DNA of 64,000 bases from Candidatus Methanoperedens sp. BLZ2. Lineage in GTDB: Archaea; Halobacteriota; Methanosarcinia; Methanosarcinales; Methanoperedenaceae. Under the pieces are notes generated by a model. That model searched no databases and was not told the origin of the DNA. It was given only the letters and a program-made list of their open reading frames with translations. Positions 1 through 10,336 of this stretch are shown here, piece after piece. Each line of letters begins with the position of its first letter. The first letter of the stretch is position 1. Position numbers and translations under genes: made by a program. The DNA lies in assembly GCF_002487355.1 (NCBI RefSeq), contig NZ_NTMG01000017.1:62001-126000 (forward strand), read 5' to 3'.

Positions 1-28
1 CGCCTGTTGAGATTTCGAGGTGATAGGA

Positions 29-295
29 ATGGCAGAAGAAGTAGAGAAAGGAGTCAAAACAGAAGAGGCAGTTCCTGAACCAAGGCCGGAAGCAAAGAAA
101 GAATCTGACCTTAGCAAGGAATTCGTGGATGGCATTATGGCAGAGATGAGCTTAAAAGGCGCATCAAAGAAGAGGCTTATCAGGACGTTGGCCGAGCAGT
201 TCAATTTCGATAAGCAGAAGGTCATGTTCAGGCTCAAGCGGGCGCTGATCACGGAGAGGTATGCGGCAGTAATCAGTAGTGAGCATTTAATATAG
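29..295 (+). CDS. small charged protein of unknown function
   Basis: This is an 88-residue protein I do not recognise. The first third is Glu/Lys/Pro-rich and probably disordered. The rest (about residues 30-88) looks helical and basic, with a patch reading KKRLIRTLAEQF that could be a small helix-turn-helix or coiled segment. I chose the ATG at 29 over the in-frame GTG at 20 because the GTG lies inside the ribosome site GAGGTGA (17-23), which is correctly spaced for 29. It stands alone, convergent with the sulfur operon on the other strand. Function is unassigned. Confidence 0.6.
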   Translation: MAEEVEKGVKTEEAVPEPRPEAKKESDLSKEFVDGIMAEMSLKGASKKRLIRTLAEQFNFDKQKVMFRLKRALITERYAAVISSEHLI

Positions 296-360
296 GACTT
301 AAGCAATTGAACTTAAAGTTCAATAAAGTTAGACATTTTGCATTGTGTATTAAGAATCTC

Positions 361-702
361 TCAATGGTGCGTTCCATCCACAACTTTCACGCCTTTTTTA
401 AGTATCATCTGCCTGATCTCATCTATATGAGGGCATTTGGGATAACCCCCTTCCATGAGCATACATGAACTCAGGTGAACTACATCCACGCCATGTTTGA
501 GAAGGCTATCCACAAGCCTGAAGACTCGTCTTCCAGGGCAGCCTCCACAGGTGAAAAAACCGATAATCTCAGCTTCACCGTAATCGCTAAAATGAACTTT
601 CCTTTTGTTGAATGCCTTGAAACATGCCATGCCTGGGCAGGTCTCACTTACGATGTCGCATCTGACAATTGCGATCTTTGTGGTCTTTTCATCCTTTTTC
701 AT
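361..702 (-). CDS. CGGC-domain protein (putative metal or Fe-S binding)
   Basis: This 113-residue protein resembles the CGGC domain family (PF08821), whose members carry clustered cysteines and are presumed metal binders with no assigned reaction. Visible cysteines are RCDIVSETCPGMAC near residues 14-27, the signature CGGCPGRR near 52-59, and SSCMLMEGGYPKC near 79-91. It is the last gene of a four-gene minus-strand run (TusA, siroheme reductase-like, 83-residue protein, this one). Its ATG shares one base with the preceding stop codon, so translational coupling is likely. The context suggests a role in sulfur or redox handling. That role is inference; the family call is fairly safe. Confidence 0.75.
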   Translation of the reverse strand: MKKDEKTTKIAIVRCDIVSETCPGMACFKAFNKRKVHFSDYGEAEIIGFFTCGGCPGRRVFRLVDSLLKHGVDVVHLSSCMLMEGGYPKCPHIDEIRQMILKKGVKVVDGTHH

Positions 703-953
703 TATTGTAAGGACTCTGAACTCAGAATAAAACCATTTCTCTCCAATTCAAAAAGAATTGAATGTATATCATCAGATGAGATTATTTTTATTTCAAATAA
801 TGTTTTTCCCATAGGTATGTGAACAAAAGGGATGTTGTATCTTCTTATCAAGTCTGATAACATCGTTAACTTATCTGCTTCCCACTGCCCATCTTTCCCA
901 AGGAGATGGAGAGTGACTCCATCCTGATTTTTATATGCTTTGACTTTATACAT
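702..953 (-). CDS. small protein of the sulfur operon, possible ferredoxin-like half-domain
   Basis: This 83-residue protein sits 6 bp behind the siroheme reductase-like gene and overlaps the CGGC gene by one base, so it is surely co-transcribed with them. It has no cysteines. Its strand/helix pattern (VKAYKNQDGVTLHLLG, then a helix, then PFVHIPMGKTLFEIKI, then a C-terminal helix) is reminiscent of the N-terminal ferredoxin-like half-domain of sulfite/nitrite reductases, as in the neighbour at residues 38-105. That similarity is by eye and weak; it could equally be an unrelated small alpha/beta protein. I know of no function for it. Confidence 0.6.
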   Translation of the reverse strand: MYKVKAYKNQDGVTLHLLGKDGQWEADKLTMLSDLIRRYNIPFVHIPMGKTLFEIKIISSDDIHSILFELERNGFILSSESLQ

Positions 954-959
954 ACTTCC

Positions 960-1955
960 TCACTCAAAGTGGATCTCATTTTTATATGGCATTTTTGGAG
1001 CCGGGAGCAGTTTCTTATCAAACTTAATTCTTAATTCGCAAATAAAATTATCCCATTGTTCAGGCATTCTCAGAATATCCCCGATCCGCAAAGTTCCACA
1101 TGTTTTGCCTGCTTTTTCGTACCATTTTATAATCGCTTCAATGAACTCCGGAATATCTTCATCGCTCACAAACTCGGCTATTTTGCAACCCACGACAGGA
1201 TGTCTTCCATGCTTTCCACCGATGCGGATAATCCAGCCCTTTCTCTCTTCCTGCCATGAATCTGTCGGGCACGAGCGGATACAGTCTCCGCAATAAAGAC
1301 ATTTTTGAGCGTAAAATACAGGTTTTCCGCTCTCAGGATCGCTCTCTATCGCCCCTTCCCTGCAAGCACTGGCGCAAATGCGGCATCCAATGCATAGTTC
1401 ATCAACCCATTTGGGTTCGACAGCACCCTGAAAACCAAGGTCGTTTTCAGAAGTGCGGGCGCAATCTATGGGGCATCCTGAAAATGAGATCTTAAATTTA
1501 TGGGGCATTGGATGTGCAAAGAATTTTTCATTTACAACTTCTGCCATTTTTTGTGTATCCATGATGCCGTTTGGATTATACTCACAGCCGGAACATGCTG
1601 TGGGCACCCTGACCCGCCTGCCGCAAGAGGCAATCTTCTGATCAGCTACTGATAGCTCCTCATTTAATTTTTTAAAATCATGATAATCAACATACGGTAA
1701 TTCAATAGACTGCCTGACAGAAAGATGTACATAGTCTCCGGCATATTTTTTTGCTACTTCTAAAATTTTCTCAAGCTTTGAAAGTGGGACCCTGCCTCCT
1801 GGGCAGCGAAGTCTGACCGTGAACAAATCTTTTTGCGTTTGCTTGATCAGACCCCCGGATTTGAGAGTATTGAAATCTATGTCCCCCGTTTTCCCTTCAA
1901 CTTCCGTATCTACTTTTACTTTATTGCTTTTATCTTTTACAGATTTATCTATCAT
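960..1955 (-). CDS. dissimilatory sulfite reductase-like siroheme protein with built-in ferredoxin
   Basis: This 331-residue protein belongs to the nitrite/sulfite reductase superfamily. An N-terminal half-domain (about 38-105, GGLIKQTQKDLFTVRLRCPG) is followed by the siroheme/[4Fe-4S] site, seen as TACSGCEYNPNG (about 118-129) and SGCPIDCARTSENDLGF (about 159-175). Between residues 185 and 235 are two classic 4Fe-4S ferredoxin motifs (CIGCRICASACREGAI and CLYCGDCIRSCP). This matches the short DsrA-like proteins (Dsr-LP) of methanogens and ANME archaea, whose substrate is not settled; sulfite or another small sulfur or nitrogen anion is possible. A TusA-like carrier overlaps upstream by ATGA, pointing to sulfur chemistry. 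The ribosome site GGAGGTGG supports this start. Confidence 0.8.
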   Translation of the reverse strand: MIDKSVKDKSNKVKVDTEVEGKTGDIDFNTLKSGGLIKQTQKDLFTVRLRCPGGRVPLSKLEKILEVAKKYAGDYVHLSVRQSIELPYVDYHDFKKLNEELSVADQKIASCGRRVRVPTACSGCEYNPNGIMDTQKMAEVVNEKFFAHPMPHKFKISFSGCPIDCARTSENDLGFQGAVEPKWVDELCIGCRICASACREGAIESDPESGKPVFYAQKCLYCGDCIRSCPTDSWQEERKGWIIRIGGKHGRHPVVGCKIAEFVSDEDIPEFIEAIIKWYEKAGKTCGTLRIGDILRMPEQWDNFICELRIKFDKKLLPAPKMPYKNEIHFE

Positions 1956-2206
1956 TTCAAACCACCTCCATTTTTCCTTACTAGAAGTTTATAGCAGCCC
2001 TCAGGAATCTTTTCAACTTTTACTACCTTGTGCCCTTCTTTTTTTATCGAACGTGGCACATTTTGCATCGGTTCTCCTTCGTCAAGAACTATTTCTAAAA
2101 TACCATCGTTTTCAATTTCTTTCATTTTCAGCTTAATCTGAACAACATTAATAGGGCACATCACTCCTCTGAGATCCAACTGGCTGGAAACCATATCTTC
2201 TACCAT
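1952..2206 (-). CDS. TusA/SirA-family sulfur carrier protein
   Basis: This 84-residue protein has the TusA fold signature: the start of the domain reads DLRGVMCPINVVQIKLKM, with the persulfide-carrying cysteine in the CP motif at about residue 17. The usual CPxP has become CPIN, losing the second proline. The C-terminal beta-alpha-beta part is intact and the length is normal for the family. TusA-like proteins pass sulfane sulfur between enzymes, and its ATGA overlap with the siroheme reductase-like gene makes that reductase a plausible partner. A ribosome site AAGGTGA precedes the ATG. It is the first gene of the operon, with its promoter in the AT-rich stretch to its right. Confidence 0.8.
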   Translation of the reverse strand: MVEDMVSSQLDLRGVMCPINVVQIKLKMKEIENDGILEIVLDEGEPMQNVPRSIKKEGHKVVKVEKIPEGCYKLLVRKNGGGLK

Positions 2207-2594
2207 TTATTCACCTTTTTATTTTCTTTATATTGCACGGTATCAATCCTAGATATTTACTAATTTTTTATAACTAAAAATTGATGATGGGCCAGAAGCT
2301 TACGCATCATCATGAATCTATAGAGGCTTTTACATTGATGTGATTATATTGACAATGTTTATAGTTTTTTATCAACCTCTGTGGTTCTATTTCAATCGTT
2401 TATATCTTATTAACTTAAGAATTTAACCGCTATCAACTATAATCTAAAATGTGATCTATAGCTATTGAATATAGCCACTTGCAACCAGTGCATCGACTAT
2501 GAACAAAATTATTTGACTGTAAGGATACGCTGGCTTATTGAGCAGAAATCTTTAATAGGAAAGGACTCACTCACGTAATTAAGGAGAGCAGGAA
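2207..2594. other. AT-rich intergenic region between divergent genes
   Basis: There is no credible gene here. It separates the leftward sulfur operon from the rightward AhpD-like gene, so it should hold both promoters. A perfect 8-bp inverted repeat, TGATGATG (2282-2289) and CATCATCA (2305-2312), is the only clear structure and could be an operator or a transcript hairpin. Several A/T-only runs could serve as TATA elements but none stands out. Confidence 0.5.
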
Positions 2595-2924
2595 ATGAAG
2601 AAATTCTCAGATGCACTCACATCCTTTATTGAAAAGTACCCAGAGGTCTGGGAAGCACATGAAAAAACAGGCAACCTGATACATACCAGTGGACCCCTTG
2701 ATAAAAAGACATGCCATCTAATACAGCTTGGTATGGCAGCATCAGCCCAGTTGCACGGCGCAGTTCGCTCGCATGTCACTCAAGCCTTTGAGGCAGGAGC
2801 CACACCAGAGGAGATATATCATACCATCTTGCTAACCCTTAACACGGTAGGCTTCCCGAAAATGATAATGACCTATAGCTGGGTCAGAGAACTCCTTGAA
2901 AGGTTAGAGAACGAAGAGCACTAG
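2595..2924 (+). CDS. carboxymuconolactone decarboxylase / AhpD-like family protein
   Basis: This 109-residue all-helical protein has the layout of the CMD family (PF02627): a central region LIQLGMAASAQLHGAVRSHVTQAFEAGATPEEIYHTILL is typical. In redox-active AhpD relatives a CxxC motif precedes the HxxxA segment. Here that position reads AQLHGAV, so the thiol pair is absent and peroxidase activity is unlikely. The single cysteine (about residue 38) lies earlier. An AGGAGAGC ribosome site precedes the ATG. It is a single gene followed by a hairpin terminator. Substrate and role are unknown. Confidence 0.75.
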   Translation: MKKFSDALTSFIEKYPEVWEAHEKTGNLIHTSGPLDKKTCHLIQLGMAASAQLHGAVRSHVTQAFEAGATPEEIYHTILLTLNTVGFPKMIMTYSWVRELLERLENEEH

Positions 2925-2940
2925 CGCAAACTGGTGCTCT
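2915..2940 (+). terminator. hairpin at the end of the AhpD-like gene
   Basis: AGAGCAC (2915-2921) pairs perfectly with GTGCTCT (2934-2940) over a 12-base loop, overlapping the stop codon. A second weaker pairing, TGATGC (2941-2946) with GCATCA (2975-2980), follows. No strong T-run is present, so function in archaeal termination or in convergent-transcript end formation with bioD is inferred. Confidence 0.45.
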
Positions 2941-2997
2941 TGATGCGTGCATCTATCTCAATCGATCTCCTGATGCATCATAAGACTGGTATCAATT

Positions 2998-4887
<1,890 letters not shown>

Positions 4888-4891
<4 letters not shown>

Positions 4892-5892
4892 AGGACGAAT
4901 CTTGGCATCAGTTCAGCAGAGCCGAATACGCCATATATACCCCTTGTATGGAACTCAAGACCGGCTTTCATCCATCCAAGAGCAGGTCCAACCACATTTG
5001 CTGCCATTGTGGTCTCATCGCCAAGGATGAATTTGTGGCTTGAAACCGCACCATCAAAGGTTTTTCCAGTGAGTGTCATCGTTGTGCTTACTGGTTTTCT
5101 GGGATTTCGCGTGTCAACTACTCCGCCAACAGTGACTTTTTCACGAGAGACTACCCCGGCCCTTTCAAGAAGCACATCATCCGCATGTTCCATATCGTGC
5201 AAGTGTAGAATTCCTTTTCTATTATCAAGCTCATTCTTTATCTCGGCGCAGGTCATGTCCGCAGCTTTTTGAAGGTTAAAACCCTCAAGATGCGCAATAT
5301 CTTCTCTTATTGTTGCACGATATGATTCCCAGTTTGAAACTCCAACTCCGAAATTGATATCAACGCCTGTTACTTCCATAAAAGAATTCGAAGCTATCGC
5401 AGCAGCACATGTCAGTAATCCCGGAGTGGCGCCGGCTCCTGTAATATATGTGATACCTGCATCCTGTAAAACATCATCCAGTCCAAAGATCATTTCAACT
5501 GCCTGCGACCGTTTCATGGCATCCACCATCACTCCGTTATAACCCGCATCGGCAAACCTTGATACTATATCGGGGATAAAGCTGTTCGCAAGGTTTGGGA
5601 GAGCTAAGAAAATGCCATCGAATTCCTGTGAATTTTCAATGATATGGGTAATAGCGTCATCGGTATTGATACCAATTTCACCGGGCTTTTTAGTCTCAAG
5701 AAGCCCTGGATCTATCCCTATAGGATCAATAATATACCCTGTCTTATCAGCTATGGCCGCAAGTCTCATTTCCTTTTTCTTTGCCAGCATTTTTGCTGCT
5801 GCCATTCCAAGACCGCCGGCGCCAAGAACGGCGATGTTGGCAGTTTCATTCCTGTTCGATCGTTTCAATTTCAGTACCTGTTGTTGTTTCAT
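4888..5892 (-). CDS. bioU: BioU-like 8-amino-7-oxononanoate aminating enzyme (saccharopine dehydrogenase-like fold)
   Basis: This 334-residue protein has an N-terminal Rossmann NAD(P) motif, IAVLGAGGLGMAAAKML (about 20-36), typical of the saccharopine dehydrogenase-like fold. It lies between bioW and bioF in the slot where the BioA/DAPA aminotransferase would be expected, and no bioA is seen. BioU of cyanobacteria, also reported in haloarchaea, has this fold and is a suicide enzyme that donates the amino group of one of its own lysines to KAPA. The lysine in VDAMKRSQAVE (K127 by my count) is the obvious candidate for that residue. The assignment rests on fold motif plus operon position. A general saccharopine dehydrogenase-like oxidoreductase is the alternative. 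Confidence 0.72.
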
Positions 5893-5917
5893 AAAAAGCC
5901 TCTATTTGTTTTGTTTA

Positions 5918-6688
5918 TCATTCATTAAAGCTCCTTATTCCGCCAAATCTATTGACCAGAACCGGAGCACTTTCCATCTCATTAATATAATTTCCAGGGT
6001 CGATATTTTCTACAAAAAACACGCGCCCTCCGCAGGGATCGCCTTTCTTTTTCAAATGCGGTATACGGATGTACCCCATTTTTCCTGACGCAACATAACC
6101 TGCGGTATATGAAGGGTCATCAGACCAGCAAAGTTCACCGAGCGTCCCTTTGACAGATGCTACTTTTGTTGCAAGTACAAGTGCATCACTGATATATGTA
6201 TAAAAGGTTGACAATCTCATATCTGAAATCGCCGTTTGAAGTTCCTTTGAAGCTTCTTCCGTTATCCCAATGTGGGATGCTCGGATGCCTCGAACGACGT
6301 CGGGCTCAAGCCTGTTCCCATTAAGATCCATAATAATCGCACCCCGCATATTTTCACCATTTGCCGGTCCTTTTTCAAGAAGAGAGATGCTTTTTGCAAT
6401 GCACAATTTCGGTATTCCAAGTTCAAGAAGCAATTTCCTGGCAAGTGTTTTTCCTTCGGTTTCATTTTCAACATGCGTCAAAATAAGCGGAAGGGAAGTT
6501 AGTTTCTTGACCGGGATTTTTAACGATTCAACTGATATATTTATGAAATCGGGCTCTCCTTTTTCATGAGATAACGCCCTTTGGGCAAGTTCCATGATGG
6601 TAGCCGAGATCATGTTTTTCTCAACGAGTGTCTCTGCTCCTGATATGTGTTTTTCGTTTTTTTCCGCTCTCATTCTGATGCTAAACAT
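5918..6688 (-). CDS. bioW: 6-carboxyhexanoate-CoA ligase (pimeloyl-CoA synthetase)
   Basis: BioW activates pimelate with ATP and CoA to pimeloyl-CoA, feeding BioF. The 256-residue protein starts MFSIRMRAEK and continues HISGAE, the hallmark N-terminus of BioW. GGRVFFVE near the C-terminus is also typical, and length fits the family (about 250). I chose the ATG at 6688 because GGGAGGTG lies a few bases upstream, and the start overlaps the bioB stop by 8 bases, indicating coupling. The route from free pimelate is characteristic of Bacillus and many archaea rather than of the BioC/BioH route. Confidence 0.9.
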   Translation of the reverse strand: MFSIRMRAEKNEKHISGAETLVEKNMISATIMELAQRALSHEKGEPDFINISVESLKIPVKKLTSLPLILTHVENETEGKTLARKLLLELGIPKLCIAKSISLLEKGPANGENMRGAIIMDLNGNRLEPDVVRGIRASHIGITEEASKELQTAISDMRLSTFYTYISDALVLATKVASVKGTLGELCWSDDPSYTAGYVASGKMGYIRIPHLKKKGDPCGGRVFFVENIDPGNYINEMESAPVLVNRFGGIRSFNE

Positions 6689-7655
6689 GAACACCTCCCG
6701 GAATAAGTCCAAGGTCATTTATCATCATAATGTCATCGCGCGGCGTTCTACCCTGGGTGGTGAGATAATTGCCAAGAAGCAGCCCGTTCGCGCCTGCAAG
6801 AAGACATAAACCCTGCATATCCCGGAGATTTTTCTCGCGACCGCCGGCTATTCGTATATTTTTTCCAGGTAGAATGAGACGGAAAACTGATATTGTTTTC
6901 ATGATATCAAGGGGTTTTATGGGTTTTTCAGTATCAAGTGGCGTTCCTTTGATGGGATTTAATATGTTTATAGGGATGGAATCCACATCCAGTTCCCGAA
7001 GTGTAAAAGCAAGTTCCAGGCGGTCTCGTATCGACTCGCCCATCCCGATTATCCCGCCACAGCAGACTTCAAAACCAGCCCTCTGTGCAATATGAATGGT
7101 TTTTATTTTGTCATCATACGTGTGCGTGGTGCATATTTTATTGAAAAAACCTTTTGAGGTCTCAAGATTATGATGCAATCTCGTTGCTCCCGCACTTTTC
7201 AGGGCTAAAGCGCGCTCATCTGTGAGCATGCCCGAAGAAATGCACACCGATAAACGGGTTTCCTTCCTGATCCGTCGTATGGAACTTAGCATATTTTCAA
7301 AATCTTCCACACCTACATCTTTTCCACTTGTAACGATGCAAAATCGGGCAGATCCCTCTTCTTCCATCATTTGGGCCATGTTGAGAATCTCTTCCTCTTC
7401 CATCATCGGGTAAGGCGTTATCTCGGTATCGTTGTGTACCGATTGCGCGCAGAATTTGCAGTCTTCGGAGCATAAGCCGCACTTTGCATTAACGATGGAG
7501 CACAGGTCAACCCTGTCACCGAGCTTTGACCGCACATGGTTTGCCAGGGAGAATAATTCCATACAATCTTTTCCTTCCAGTTGAATGAGTTCTAATGCTT
7601 CCGTGAAGTCTATAGATTCATTTTTTTCGATTTTGGCAACGATTTTTTTTAGCAT
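6681..7655 (-). CDS. bioB: biotin synthase (radical SAM)
   Basis: BioB inserts sulfur into dethiobiotin using a SAM-cleaving [4Fe-4S] cluster and a sacrificial second cluster. The 324-residue protein shows the radical SAM motif CSEDCKFCAQS (C-x3-C-x2-C) near residue 61 and the family pattern LHHNLETS near 145. IAGGREKNLRDMQ near 280 contains the conserved arginine region that ligates the second cluster. The only ATG that agrees with the family N-terminus is at 7655; reading further upstream requires a TTG and runs into an operator-like inverted repeat. No Shine-Dalgarno is visible, so the message may be nearly leaderless. It is first gene of the biotin operon. Confidence 0.92.
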   Translation of the reverse strand: MLKKIVAKIEKNESIDFTEALELIQLEGKDCMELFSLANHVRSKLGDRVDLCSIVNAKCGLCSEDCKFCAQSVHNDTEITPYPMMEEEEILNMAQMMEEEGSARFCIVTSGKDVGVEDFENMLSSIRRIRKETRLSVCISSGMLTDERALALKSAGATRLHHNLETSKGFFNKICTTHTYDDKIKTIHIAQRAGFEVCCGGIIGMGESIRDRLELAFTLRELDVDSIPINILNPIKGTPLDTEKPIKPLDIMKTISVFRLILPGKNIRIAGGREKNLRDMQGLCLLAGANGLLLGNYLTTQGRTPRDDIMMINDLGLIPGGVHV

Positions 7656-7666
7656 GATTTGAGGGA

Positions 7667-7697
7667 TTGTTAACTTTTGTGGTGGAAATGTTGACAA
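7667..7697. promoter_or_regulatory. BirA-type biotin operator overlapping the bioB promoter
   Basis: TTGTTAAC (7667-7674), 15 bases, GTTGACAA (7690-7697) form an inverted repeat with one mismatch, closely matching the known biotin repressor signal (two GTTAAC-like half-sites about 15 apart). It lies 12-42 bases upstream of the bioB ATG, next to an A/T element (TTTTAAT on the minus strand, about 7699-7705) that could be the TATA box. Repression of the operon by a BirA with a DNA-binding domain is the natural inference. No birA gene is in the window. Confidence 0.6.
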
Positions 7698-7793
7698 TCA
7701 ATTAAAATGTTATGGTGTTTTTAGAGCAAATAAAGGTCAAGAATACAATACATACCATGGGCGTCAATTCATATTCGATAAGCGATTTTTGCT

Positions 7794-8534
7794 TTACACA
7801 AGCAATAGCTTAAAGCCTGCAATAACAAGCACTACCGCCAGCAAGCGATAAAGTATTGTGGGTGCAAGTTTTTGACTGCCCAGATGAGAGCCCACTGTCC
7901 CTCCAAGAACTGCTGCTAATCCCCAATATCCAATGTCTACGGGTATAAATTTCATGCTCGCTAAATGCCCCAGGATACCAGCCACAGAGTTCACAAGAAT
8001 GAATGCTGCTGAAACTCCCGCAGTTTGCCGTGCTCCAGCCCAGCCAGTTAACATGAGCAATGGGCTCAAGAAGATACCACCCCCTATACCAATGGATCCA
8101 GATAATAAACCAATTCCACCCCCACACAGAACAGCTATAGGAATTGATAGGGGCTTGACATCAGTTTTTATCTCTGACTGGTTCGATTGAAAAAGCCGAA
8201 GAGCTGCGAACAATAAAATAAGACCAACACCTTGCACATATACAGAACCTGGTAAAGATAGAGCACCTCCAATAAATGCAAAAGGAACCGAAGCTATAGC
8301 AAAAGGCCAAAAGGTAGACCATGAAAAACTGCCAGCTTTGAAGAATTGCGCTGTGGCGATGCTGGCAACGAGAATATTCAATACGAGAGCTGTTGGCTTC
8401 ATTACTTCAGGTGCCAGTCCAAATAGCGCCATTACTGCTAAATATGCTGACGCTCCACCGTGGCCAACGCTTGAATATAGCAACCCTGCCGCTAAGATAA
8501 GGACAGAAAGAAGGATGACCTCCTCCAAATTCAT
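7794..8534 (-). CDS. TauE/SafE-family membrane transporter (sulfite/organosulfonate exporter type)
   Basis: This 246-residue integral membrane protein has about eight hydrophobic segments. The duplicated family signature appears as YSSVGHGGASAYLA near residue 20 and GLLSGSIGIGGGIFLSPLL near 140. TauE/SafE proteins (PF01925) export or import small sulfur-containing anions such as sulfite, sulfoacetate or thiosulfate; the substrate here cannot be read from sequence. An AGGAAAA ribosome site precedes the ATG. It follows the FmdE-like gene by 18 bases on the same strand, so it may be the tail of the long nitrate-reductase/molybdopterin transcript. Confidence 0.82.
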   Translation of the reverse strand: MNLEEVILLSVLILAAGLLYSSVGHGGASAYLAVMALFGLAPEVMKPTALVLNILVASIATAQFFKAGSFSWSTFWPFAIASVPFAFIGGALSLPGSVYVQGVGLILLFAALRLFQSNQSEIKTDVKPLSIPIAVLCGGGIGLLSGSIGIGGGIFLSPLLMLTGWAGARQTAGVSAAFILVNSVAGILGHLASMKFIPVDIGYWGLAAVLGGTVGSHLGSQKLAPTILYRLLAVVLVIAGFKLLLV

Positions 8535-8552
8535 TTTATTTTCCTAAAATGA

Positions 8553-9140
8553 TCATGCTTTTTGAGTTTCAAGTAATGCATAGTATGTTTCGCCCTTGCA
8601 CGCTTTACAATAGGTGATATCCTCCTTAATTACTCCCAGACCCCTTGGAATTGACTCATTGCATTTTTGGCACCTGACAATTTTGGAATTATCAAAATCT
8701 TGATTCCTGTTTATCTCAACGTTTTGAATTAAAAAATATTTGTCCTCTAATTTCAGCAACTGGTTGCCGAGTTCATTCTCTTCCTCATGCGTGAGTTTTC
8801 CAAGGCGCATCATCCATTTATTCATAAGAGGAGAAAGATTATTCGCTTCATCCTTAAGAGCAACCCGCACTCCTTTTTTTGTTTTTATATCCCCTATGGT
8901 AATTGCAAGTTTCCCATAATTTTCAACAAAGGCATTTCCATGACCAAGAGTGCAGCCCGTTGCAGCCTGCATGGCATCGGCAAGGCAGCGTGCTGTTTCG
9001 GATATTCCGATAAGATACTTATTTCCTTTACTTATGCCCATGTGTGAAAGGGAAAGCTCACTCATTCGAAGTCCCAGAGCTATTCCCGGCGCCAGATGAC
9101 CATGCAGATCGATTGCAAGTTTTATTATTTTTTCATCCAT
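8553..9140 (-). CDS. FmdE-like protein (formylmethanofuran dehydrogenase subunit E family)
   Basis: This 195-residue protein carries the FmdE domain (PF02663): LAIDLHGHLAPGIALGLRMS at residues 8-27 and a central ATGCTLGHGNAF cysteine/histidine loop. It ends with a zinc ribbon CQKCNES...YCKACKGE (about 155-180). FmdE accompanies the molybdenum/tungsten formylmethanofuran dehydrogenase in methanogens, and related proteins sit beside many molybdoenzymes; the exact role is unknown. Here it follows moeA by 14 bases in the molybdopterin section of the nitrate-reductase gene run. That suggests a role in maturation or metal delivery for that enzyme rather than in C1 metabolism (inference). Confidence 0.82.
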   Translation of the reverse strand: MDEKIIKLAIDLHGHLAPGIALGLRMSELSLSHMGISKGNKYLIGISETARCLADAMQAATGCTLGHGNAFVENYGKLAITIGDIKTKKGVRVALKDEANNLSPLMNKWMMRLGKLTHEEENELGNQLLKLEDKYFLIQNVEINRNQDFDNSKIVRCQKCNESIPRGLGVIKEDITYCKACKGETYYALLETQKA

Positions 9141-9154
9141 ATTTGTTCATCTTC

Positions 9155-10336
9155 CTAGCTGAAAAGATTGATTATAACAGCTTCCCCTTTTTTAATATCC
9201 CTGTCAGTTACAACATAGCCGTCCACCACAGTTGAGCGCGGTGATGAAGAAATTATCCCGGTCTCATATTTCTTATCAAAAAGTTTCATTCCTGAATTCT
9301 TATATCCCATGGTATTTGCAGAATTTTCTTTAATTTTCATGAAGAGAATGTAATCAAAACCTTTTTCATCCAGTACAATATCTTCGTTTATAATAAGCTC
9401 ACATGTGGCCCTGGGTATATTTGTGAAATAGCTGCGAAGCACCATTTCAAGAGCTGCAAACGCACCTGTGGGCTTGCCCGGCAGACCGAAAACCGGCTTA
9501 TCATTAACTATTCCAACAGCCAGGGGTTTTCCCGGTCTTATGGCAACCTTATGGAATACAAGTTCACCGATTTCCTTGATGATATCTGAAATGTAGTCTC
9601 GCTCACCCACTGAAACGCCGCCTGTTGAGAATACAATATCATATTTCTCGCAGGTGTCAAGCAGCATTTTCTTTGTTTCCTCATAGTCATCAGGCACAGT
9701 CCCTATAAATGTGGATTCGCAGCCCATCTCTTTCATAAAACCCTGGATCAGCACTGCGTTTGTATTTTTTACCATGCCATTATGTATCTCAGTGCCTGTG
9801 GATATTATACCCGCTTTTAGCTTTTTGTATACGGGTGCTTTTTCTATACCAAGGCTATATAAAAGCGCTGCGCTCTGGGGCATTATGCGATGATTTCTTT
9901 CAAATATCATATCGCCCTCTCTATAATCCGAACCTTTTCTGAAGATATTTTTCCATTTTGGTAATGTATTCCCGAAAAGCAGATCATTTTTTACCCCGGC
10001 ATCCTCTATTTTCAGCACAGCATTTGCCCCCTCTGGCAGCAATGCTCCTGTTGTTATTGCAAGGGCTTCTCCCCTTTTTATCTTTAGAAGGTTATCACCT
10101 GCATACACTTTCCCCGTGATCTTCAGAGGAAACTTATCTTCACAATTAAAAGCAAAACCATCCATGGCAGCTATATCGAATTCTGGCGATATTGAATTTG
10201 CAAAAATAGTTTCGCTGAGTTCTCTGCCTATCGAATCATTCAGAGTGGTATCCTCTGATTCGCGTCTGAAGTAATACTTAGTCTTTAACATTCTTATTTT
10301 TTCAAGCGCATCTTCAAGTGCTATCGGTGAATTCAT
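9155..10336 (-). CDS. moeA: molybdopterin molybdenumtransferase
   Basis: MoeA inserts molybdate into adenylylated molybdopterin to form Moco. At 393 residues it has the standard length. MDGFAFN (about 63-69) is the classical MoeA signature. STGTEIH near 181 and FSTGGVSVGERDYI near 239 form the MoaB-like domain III. VAIRPGKPLAVG near 265 and GLPGKPTGAF near 283 complete it, followed by a beta-barrel domain IV. It overlaps moaA by ATGA and precedes fmdE, so cofactor supply is wired into the respiratory molybdoenzyme operon. Confidence 0.93.
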   Translation of the reverse strand: MNSPIALEDALEKIRMLKTKYYFRRESEDTTLNDSIGRELSETIFANSISPEFDIAAMDGFAFNCEDKFPLKITGKVYAGDNLLKIKRGEALAITTGALLPEGANAVLKIEDAGVKNDLLFGNTLPKWKNIFRKGSDYREGDMIFERNHRIMPQSAALLYSLGIEKAPVYKKLKAGIISTGTEIHNGMVKNTNAVLIQGFMKEMGCESTFIGTVPDDYEETKKMLLDTCEKYDIVFSTGGVSVGERDYISDIIKEIGELVFHKVAIRPGKPLAVGIVNDKPVFGLPGKPTGAFAALEMVLRSYFTNIPRATCELIINEDIVLDEKGFDYILFMKIKENSANTMGYKNSGMKLFDKKYETGIISSSPRSTVVDGYVVTDRDIKKGEAVIINLFS

